Source: Brachybacterium sp. (GTDB lineage Bacteria; Actinomycetota; Actinomycetes; Actinomycetales; Dermabacteraceae). From it: DNA of 11,185 nucleotides. This document shows positions 6,984 through 11,185 of this stretch, in pieces; positions within the stretch are counted from its first letter, which is position 1; every line of letters starts with the position of its first letter. The notes beneath the pieces were generated by a model, which had not been told where the DNA came from, ran no database searches, and was given only the letters and a program-made list of their open reading frames with translations. The stretch lies in assembly GCA_027322375.1 (NCBI GenBank), contig DAHVRS010000505.1:1-11185 (forward strand), written 5' to 3'. The position numbers and the translations under genes were made by a program.

Positions 6984-8362
6984 GCGCTCACCGCCCTCGG
7001 GGCGGGCTGGACGGGGCTGCCGGGCACCTGGCGGGCCGCGGGCCGGCGAGCGGCGTCGGAGAGCCGCACCAGGATCCCGGCGATGAGCCAGTTGCACACC
7101 AGCGAGCTGCCGCCCGCGGCGAGGAAGGGCAGGGTCAGACCGGTCAGCGGGATCACGCGGGTCACGCCGCCGACGACGACGAACACCTGCAGCGCCATCA
7201 CGAAGCCGAGGCCGCCGGCGAGCAGGGTGCCGAAGCCGTCGGAGATGCCCACGGCCGCGCGGATCGCGCGCTGGACGAGCAGCAGGTACAGCAGCAGCAG
7301 CGCGAAAGCGCCCACCATCCCGAGCTCCTCCGCGAAGGAGGAGAAGATGAAGTCGGACTCCGCATGGGGGACCACGTCGGGCCGACCCTCGCCGAGGCCC
7401 GCGCCGGTGAGCCCGCCGTTGGCGAGGCCGAACAGGCCCTGATTGATCTGCTCGCAGGAGCTGTAGTTCGCGCTCGAGAGCGGGTCCAGCCAGCAGGTGA
7501 TGCGGGTGCGGACGTGCCCCATCTGGGTGGCGGCGAAGACGGCCGGCGGCAGGAACATGATCGCGCCGATCACGAGCCAGCTCAGCCGGTCGGTGGCGAC
7601 GTACAGCATCACCACGAACAGGCCGAAGAACATCAGCGAGGTGCCCAGGTCCGTCTGGAACACGAGCACCGCCATGGCGAAGCCCCAGGCCACGAGGATC
7701 GGGCCGAAGTCGGACCAGCGCGGCAGGTGGATGCCGAGCACCTTCGGGCCGGCGAGGGCGAGGGTGTCGCGGCGGGAGACGAGATAGCCGGCGAAGAAGA
7801 TCGCGAAGGCGATCTTCGCGAGCTCGGCGGGCTGGAAGCTGTAGCCGGCGATGTTGATCCAGATCTTCGAGCCGTTGCGGGCGTCGCCGATCACGGGCGC
7901 GAGCGGGAGCAGCAGCAGGATCGCGCCGGCCACGGCGCTGATCCAGGTGTAGCGGCGGAGGTGGCGGTGGTCGCGCAGCAGCACGATCAGTGCCACGCAC
8001 GCGGCGACCCCGAGGATCGCCCACAGCATCTGCCGGTCAGCGCTCGCGGAGCTGCGCAGGCCGTAGATCGAGTTCGCCGCGTGGACGGACTCGATCATGG
8101 CGATGCCCAGCAGGTTCAGCAGCACCACGAGCGGCAGGATCACGGGATCCGCGTACGGGGCGCGCCACATCACCGCGACCTGCAGGATGAGCGCGAGCAC
8201 CGCCGCGCCGATCCCGTAGGTGAGCAGGTTCGGCGGCAGCTCGTCGAAGCGCCCGAGCCCCACCAGGGCGTAGGCGCCCACGCCGATCAGCACCGCGAAG
8301 GCCAGCAGCAGCGCCTGGAGGATCCGTCGCGGCCGTGCGGTGTAGGAGACGATCGTGGCCAC
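6980..8362 (-). CDS. rodA: SEDS-family peptidoglycan glycosyltransferase RodA/FtsW
   Basis: This 460-residue polytopic membrane protein should polymerise glycan strands from lipid II, working with the class B PBP encoded next to it. It has about ten to twelve hydrophobic segments (first at about 15-36, last near 412-433). SEDS signatures include FQPAELAKIAFAIFFAGYL (176-194), VFQTDLGTSLMFFG (234-247), the large outer loop around 285-325 with INQGLFGLANGGLTGAGLG, SDFIFSSFAEELG (336-348) and the C-terminal IPLTGLTLPFLAAGGSS (404-420). The loop that holds the catalytic Asp in RodA of other bacteria reads CWLDPLSSANYSSCEQ and lacks the usual GxGYQ; two cysteines bracket it. The start is GTG 8362, sharing one base with the pstP stop (TAGTG), with GAGGGGA upstream. 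It ends at the ATGA overlap with pbpA. The locus favours RodA, but sequence alone does not exclude an FtsW-like division role. Confidence 0.95.
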   Translation of the reverse strand: MATIVSYTARPRRILQALLLAFAVLIGVGAYALVGLGRFDELPPNLLTYGIGAAVLALILQVAVMWRAPYADPVILPLVVLLNLLGIAMIESVHAANSIYGLRSSASADRQMLWAILGVAACVALIVLLRDHRHLRRYTWISAVAGAILLLLPLAPVIGDARNGSKIWINIAGYSFQPAELAKIAFAIFFAGYLVSRRDTLALAGPKVLGIHLPRWSDFGPILVAWGFAMAVLVFQTDLGTSLMFFGLFVVMLYVATDRLSWLVIGAIMFLPPAVFAATQMGHVRTRITCWLDPLSSANYSSCEQINQGLFGLANGGLTGAGLGEGRPDVVPHAESDFIFSSFAEELGMVGAFALLLLYLLLVQRAIRAAVGISDGFGTLLAGGLGFVMALQVFVVVGGVTRVIPLTGLTLPFLAAGGSSLVCNWLIAGILVRLSDAARRPAARQVPGSPVQPAPRAVSA

Positions 8363-9711
8363 TACGTCCCCTCGCCCTGCTCAGCAGTGCTCTCGTCGGC
8401 CGCCCCTCCAGCATCGGAGGCGCCGCCGGCGTCGGAGGCCGGGGGAGTCGCGGCGCTTGCGCCGCCGGCGTCGGACGGCTCGAGCGGGGGCCGGTTGTTC
8501 TCCGCGGCCCGCTCGAGACGGGCGATGATCGCGTCGGCGGACTCCCGGTCCGCGGCGGAGATCGTGTTCTCCACCTGCTGGCGGGTCACTTCGGGCAGGT
8601 CGGACAGCGGGATGTCGGTGACCTCGAGCGGTGTGGACATGTCCACCGGTCCGAGGTCCTGGGACAGGCCCTGGTAGAGGACCACATGGGTGCCGTCGGT
8701 GCCGACGAAGAACTGGCGCTGGGACCAGGCCCAGCCGCCCCACAGCAGGCCGCCGACGAGCGCGAGCAGCAGCACCACGGCCGCGAGCGCGGGCCAGGCG
8801 CTGCGGCGCGGCGGCTCCTCCGCGGCGAAGTCCTCGTCCTCGTAGGGGACCTCGGGCTCCTCGCGGGTGAGCGCGGCGGCCTTCGCAGCCGGCCCGGAGG
8901 CGGCCGTCGGCGCATGACGGTTCCGCGCGGCGGAGCCGACGGTCTGCGGGGTCGTGGACGGGGCCTCCTCGCCGCGCGGCAGGGCGTCGAGGTCCACGAC
9001 GTCGGCGATGATGCAGGTGATGTTGTCGGGCCCGCCGCCCTTGAGGGCGAGCTGGATCAGCGCCTCGGCGCACTCGCCGGGGTCGTCGATCTGCTTGAGG
9101 GTCGCGTCGATCGTGTCCAGCGAGACCAGGCCCGAGAGGCCATCGGAGCACAGCATCCAGCGATCGCCGGGGTGGGCGGCGCGCAGGGAGAGGTCCAGCT
9201 CCGGCTCCGCGTCGACATCGCCGAGCACACGCATGAGCACCGAGCGCTGGGGGTGGCGCTCGGCCTCGTCCTCGGTGAGGCGCCCCTCGTCCAGCAGGCG
9301 CTGCACGAAGGTGTGGTCCTTGGTGACCTGCACGGTCTCGTCCTGGCGCAGCAGATAGGCGCGGGAGTCGCCGATATGGGCGAGGGCGAACTTGCCCTCC
9401 GCGCGCAGCAGGGCCGTGATCGTGGTGCCGAGCCCGTGCAGCTGCGGCTCGTCCCGGGCGCGGCGCAGGATCTCCTGGTTCGCCTCGAGCACGGCCGCCT
9501 CGAGCGTGGCGACGATGTCGGAGGCGGGCGTCTCGGAATCCAGGCGCGCGAGATGGCCGATCGCGACGGAGGAGGCGACATCGCCGCCGGCGTGCCCTCC
9601 CATGCCGTCGGCGACCACCAGCAGATGGCTGCCGGCGTAGCCGGAGTCCTGGTTGTTGGACCGCACGAGGCCGACGTCGGAGCGGGCGGCGTATCGCAGG
9701 GCGATGCTCAT
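8362..9711 (-). CDS. pstP: membrane PP2C-type Ser/Thr phosphatase PstP
   Basis: This 449-residue metal-dependent phosphatase reverses phosphorylation by PknA and PknB. The catalytic domain (about 1-240) shows the PPM motifs: RSNNQDS (18-23), the metal ligand in ADGMGGHAGGD (D35, G36), GTTITALL (95-102), IGDSRAYL (113-120), CSDGL (188-192, D190) and GGPDNITC (226-233, D229). A charged linker (about 241-304) with acidic PYEDEDFAAEEP joins one membrane helix (about 306-327), so the catalytic part is cytoplasmic. The roughly 120-residue outer region ends in an Ala/Gly/Asp-rich tail with three SDAGG copies (413-417, 426-430, 432-436). ATG 9711 overlaps the fhaB stop as ATGA and has GAGGA six bases upstream. 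The frame stays open upstream to 9846, but that part lies inside fhaB. The stop shares one base with the rodA start. Confidence 0.96.
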   Translation of the reverse strand: MSIALRYAARSDVGLVRSNNQDSGYAGSHLLVVADGMGGHAGGDVASSVAIGHLARLDSETPASDIVATLEAAVLEANQEILRRARDEPQLHGLGTTITALLRAEGKFALAHIGDSRAYLLRQDETVQVTKDHTFVQRLLDEGRLTEDEAERHPQRSVLMRVLGDVDAEPELDLSLRAAHPGDRWMLCSDGLSGLVSLDTIDATLKQIDDPGECAEALIQLALKGGGPDNITCIIADVVDLDALPRGEEAPSTTPQTVGSAARNRHAPTAASGPAAKAAALTREEPEVPYEDEDFAAEEPPRRSAWPALAAVVLLLALVGGLLWGGWAWSQRQFFVGTDGTHVVLYQGLSQDLGPVDMSTPLEVTDIPLSDLPEVTRQQVENTISAADRESADAIIARLERAAENNRPPLEPSDAGGASAATPPASDAGGASDAGGAADESTAEQGEGT

Positions 9712-10235
9712 CGCGGTCCTCGTCTCAGTTCGATCTCGGTTCTCCCGATCCTCACCTGCGCGCCGGGCTTGAAGGGGACGGCGCCCTCGATGCGGCGCCC
9801 GGAGACCAGGGTGCCGTTGGTGGAGCCCAGATCCTCGACCATCCACTCGCCCTCGCGCTGGAAGACGCGGGCGTGGCGGTTGGAGGCGTAGTCGTCATCG
9901 AGCACGAGCGTGCACTCCGGTGCGCGGCCGATGAGGATCGGGGTGGAGCCCAGGGTCAGGGAGGTGCCGCGCAGCGGACCGGCGGTCACCACCATCGCCG
10001 CCTGGGTCACCTCGGGGTCGGTGCGCAGGGAGGCGGGATCGGCGCCGGCGCGCGCGGCGGCACCGCCGATCGGGCCCGTCGCGGGGCGCTGCTCACGGCG
10101 CGGGTCGCGGCTCGAGCGTGTCACCACGGTGGTGCCGAACAGGTCGTTGCGCAGCACGAGCACCACGATGATCACGAAGATCCACAGCGCGAGGACGAAG
10201 CCCAGGCGCAGGGCGACCAGGGTCAGTTCACTCAT
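9708..10235 (-). CDS. fhaB: membrane-anchored FHA-domain protein FhaB (FipA)
   Basis: This 175-residue protein binds phosphothreonine and is a substrate and adaptor of PknA/PknB; in mycobacteria the orthologue links FtsZ and FtsQ at the division site. It has one N-terminal helix (about 8-28), a basic Thr/Arg linker (about 35-80) and a C-terminal FHA domain (about 82-172). Ligand-binding residues are visible: GR (103-104), SNRH (118-121) and STNGT (138-142). The lack of a signal cleavage site and the cytoplasmic ligand imply a short outer N-terminus with the FHA domain inside. ATG 10235 starts 7 bases after the fhaA stop, preceded by a weak GGTGAG site. The stop overlaps pstP as ATGA. Confidence 0.95.
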   Translation of the reverse strand: MSELTLVALRLGFVLALWIFVIIVVLVLRNDLFGTTVVTRSSRDPRREQRPATGPIGGAAARAGADPASLRTDPEVTQAAMVVTAGPLRGTSLTLGSTPILIGRAPECTLVLDDDYASNRHARVFQREGEWMVEDLGSTNGTLVSGRRIEGAVPFKPGAQVRIGRTEIELRRGPR

Positions 10236-10242
10236 CGGGCGC

Positions 10243-10956
10243 TCACCAGCTGACCGGGCCGGCGCTGGGAAGCAGCACGGTCAGACGGGTGCGGCCGATC
10301 TTGAGCAGCGAGCGGTCCTGGAGCGGGACGGGCGTGCGGATCCGCTCGCCGTCCACGAAGGTGCCGTTGGTGGAGCCGAGGTCGGTGGCGATCAGGGAGC
10401 CCGCCTCGTCCGTGCGCAGCTCGAGGTGGTGGCGGGAGACGCCCGTGTCCTCGAGGATGATGTCCGCGTCGCCGCCGCGGCCGATCACGGTGACCGGGCC
10501 GGTGAGCAGGTACTGCTGGCCGTCGATCTCGATGATCGGGCTGCCGCCGGGTTCGGCCTGGGCCGCGCCGGTGGCCGGGGCGACGCTGCCGCGCTCGGTG
10601 CGGGACTCGGTCTCGAAGCGGCCCTGACGCACCTCGTCATCGCGCTGCAGGTCCACGGAGACGGCACCGACGAACATGTAGCGCTGCTTGTCGGCTTGCT
10701 CCATGAGCACCTTCTGCAGCTCGTCCAGCAGCGTGTCCTGCCAGGAGCTGAAGCGCTCGAAGTCCGCCGAGTGGAGGTACACGGTGAAGACGTTCGGGGC
10801 GAGGGTGCGGGTGCGGTCCAGCACCTGGATCTGGTCGTCGCACTCCCGCTTGAGCCCCTGTGCCAGGTCGAGCGGCTTCAGCTGGCCGCGACCGGGCGAG
10901 AAGACGCTCGTCACGCCGCGGTCGAGGCTGCGCTCGATCCGATCCAAGATCCCCAC
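10243..10956 (-). CDS. fhaA: FHA-domain protein FhaA with N-terminal DUF3662 domain
   Basis: This 237-residue cytoplasmic protein reads phosphothreonine. In M. tuberculosis its orthologue binds the phosphorylated pseudokinase domain of MviN (MurJ) and so controls lipid II export. The N-terminal domain (about 1-110) starts GILDRIERSLDRGV and contains LAQGLKRECDD, typical of DUF3662. A short flexible linker (about 111-140) is far shorter than the long one in mycobacterial FhaA. The FHA domain (about 145-230) has GR (159-160), SRHH (174-177) and STNGT (195-199). I chose GTG 10956 because AAGGA lies 5 bases upstream and family members start at this point; the frame is open to 11115, but that extra part is not family-like. 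It is the first gene of the operon, and fhaB follows after a 7-base gap. Confidence 0.95.
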   Translation of the reverse strand: MGILDRIERSLDRGVTSVFSPGRGQLKPLDLAQGLKRECDDQIQVLDRTRTLAPNVFTVYLHSADFERFSSWQDTLLDELQKVLMEQADKQRYMFVGAVSVDLQRDDEVRQGRFETESRTERGSVAPATGAAQAEPGGSPIIEIDGQQYLLTGPVTVIGRGGDADIILEDTGVSRHHLELRTDEAGSLIATDLGSTNGTFVDGERIRTPVPLQDRSLLKIGRTRLTVLLPSAGPVSW

Positions 10957-11008
10957 GGTGGTCCTTCGCTCTCGCTCTGGCTGACAGGTCCGCGAGCCCC
11001 GTGCGCAG

Positions 11009-11026
11009 CGCCGCCCGAAGGCGGCG
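11009..11026 (-). promoter_or_regulatory. leader hairpin with UUCG tetraloop upstream of fhaA
   Basis: On the minus strand CGCCGCC-TTCG-GGCGGCG forms a perfect 7-bp GC-only stem closed by a C(UUCG)G tetraloop, one of the most stable RNA loops known. It ends 52 bases before the fhaA GTG. No T-run follows, so it does not look like an intrinsic terminator; it may protect or shape the operon's 5' leader. The structure is seen directly in the sequence; the role is inference. Confidence 0.6.
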
Positions 11027-11049
11027 GACGCGAGGCTGCTCGCCCCCTG

Positions 11050-11055
11050 ATCGTA
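11050..11055 (-). promoter_or_regulatory. candidate -10 element of the fhaA-pabA operon promoter
   Basis: TACGAT on the minus strand fits the actinobacterial TAnnnT -10 pattern, about 94 bases upstream of the fhaA start. No good TTGACA-like -35 box lies at the usual distance; the sequence there is close to CCGGTA. Transcription from it would include the UUCG hairpin in a leader of roughly 85-90 bases. This is a motif match only. Confidence 0.35.
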
Positions 11056-11125
11056 GCGCGAGAGCGGGTGGATACCGGGAAGAGCAGGGGAGGAGAGGGC
11101 GGGGGATTCGTGCACGGCTCGTGAA

Positions 11126-11163
11126 GAGGGGCGGTGGCGACCCCCGGCCCACCACCGCCCCTC
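11126..11163. terminator. 12-bp GC-rich hairpin, probable terminator of an upstream transcript
   Basis: GAGGGGCGGTGG (11126-11137) and CCACCGCCCCTC (11152-11163) form a perfect 12-bp stem with a 14-base loop. Neither side has a run of T, as is common for terminators in GC-rich actinobacteria. No plus-strand gene ends just before it, so it most likely ends a minus-strand transcript coming from beyond the right edge and insulates the fhaA promoter. A role as regulatory structure or operator is possible. Confidence 0.5.
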
Positions 11164-11185
11164 ACCCTCAACGGATGACGGAACG

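Larger units (their letters stand above)
10957..11185. other. non-coding region upstream of fhaA
   Basis: No open frame here looks like a real protein on either strand. From left to right it holds the fhaA ribosome-binding site (AAGGA, about 10962-10966 on the minus strand), the UUCG hairpin, the candidate -10 box and the 12-bp hairpin. I see no tRNA within it. Confidence 0.6.

Noticed and set aside
9712..9846. Upstream extension of pstP
   Set aside because: It lies inside fhaB, and family phosphatases begin at about ALRYAARSD, matching ATG 9711.
10957..11115. Upstream extension of fhaA by 53 residues
   Set aside because: The residues do not match the family start, and a good AAGGA site precedes GTG 10956.
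5490..11124. Other long plus-strand open frames opposite pbpA, rodA, pstP, fhaB and fhaA
   Set aside because: Each lies over a gene with full family motifs, and their products show no recognisable motif or believable composition.
1..11185. Mobile elements, CRISPR arrays, phage or defence genes
   Set aside because: No transposase, integrase, terminal inverted repeats, spaced direct repeats or composition break is visible; all genes belong to a conserved core locus.

Overview
The window is very GC-rich, densely packed and dominated by one long minus-strand operon. It is the conserved actinobacterial locus that controls peptidoglycan synthesis by Ser/Thr phosphorylation: fhaA-fhaB-pstP-rodA-pbpA-pknA-pknB, followed by a pabA/trpG glutamine amidotransferase. 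Gene content and order match the pknB locus known from Mycobacterium and Streptomyces. The class E sortase, the DUF881 protein and the small membrane protein on the facing strand suggest Actinomycetota, probably Micrococcales. A Brachybacterium-like host is my guess from the overall look; no taxonomic marker gene is present.

Layout, left to right. At 1-1178 on the plus strand lie the C-terminal end of a DUF881-family protein, a class E sortase (ATGA overlap with the gene before it) and a 62-residue one-helix membrane protein. This short run converges on the large operon, and the last 17 bases of the two transcription units overlap (1162-1178). From 10956 down to 1162 on the minus strand lie eight genes. 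Every junction is an overlap of 1-14 bases except fhaA/fhaB, which has a 7-base gap. The region 10957-11185 holds no credible gene. It carries a candidate promoter for the operon, a leader hairpin with a UUCG loop, and a long GC-rich hairpin that probably ends an upstream transcript.

How the genes work together. PknA and PknB are membrane Ser/Thr kinases. PknB carries four extracytoplasmic PASTA domains expected to sense muropeptide or lipid II. PstP is the opposing membrane PP2C phosphatase. FhaA and FhaB are FHA proteins that read phosphothreonine. RodA (SEDS glycosyltransferase) and PbpA (class B transpeptidase) are the wall-building pair under this control. PabA makes ammonia for p-aminobenzoate or anthranilate synthesis and has no obvious biochemical tie to the rest.

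I do not see an unknown biological system here. The most distinctive points are: a 71-residue low-complexity tail after the last PknB PASTA domain, ending in a Gly-Asn repeat encoded by a hexanucleotide tandem array; the pabA start codon embedded in that same repeat-coding DNA; two cysteines bracketing the catalytic-loop region of RodA; and the leader structures upstream of fhaA.
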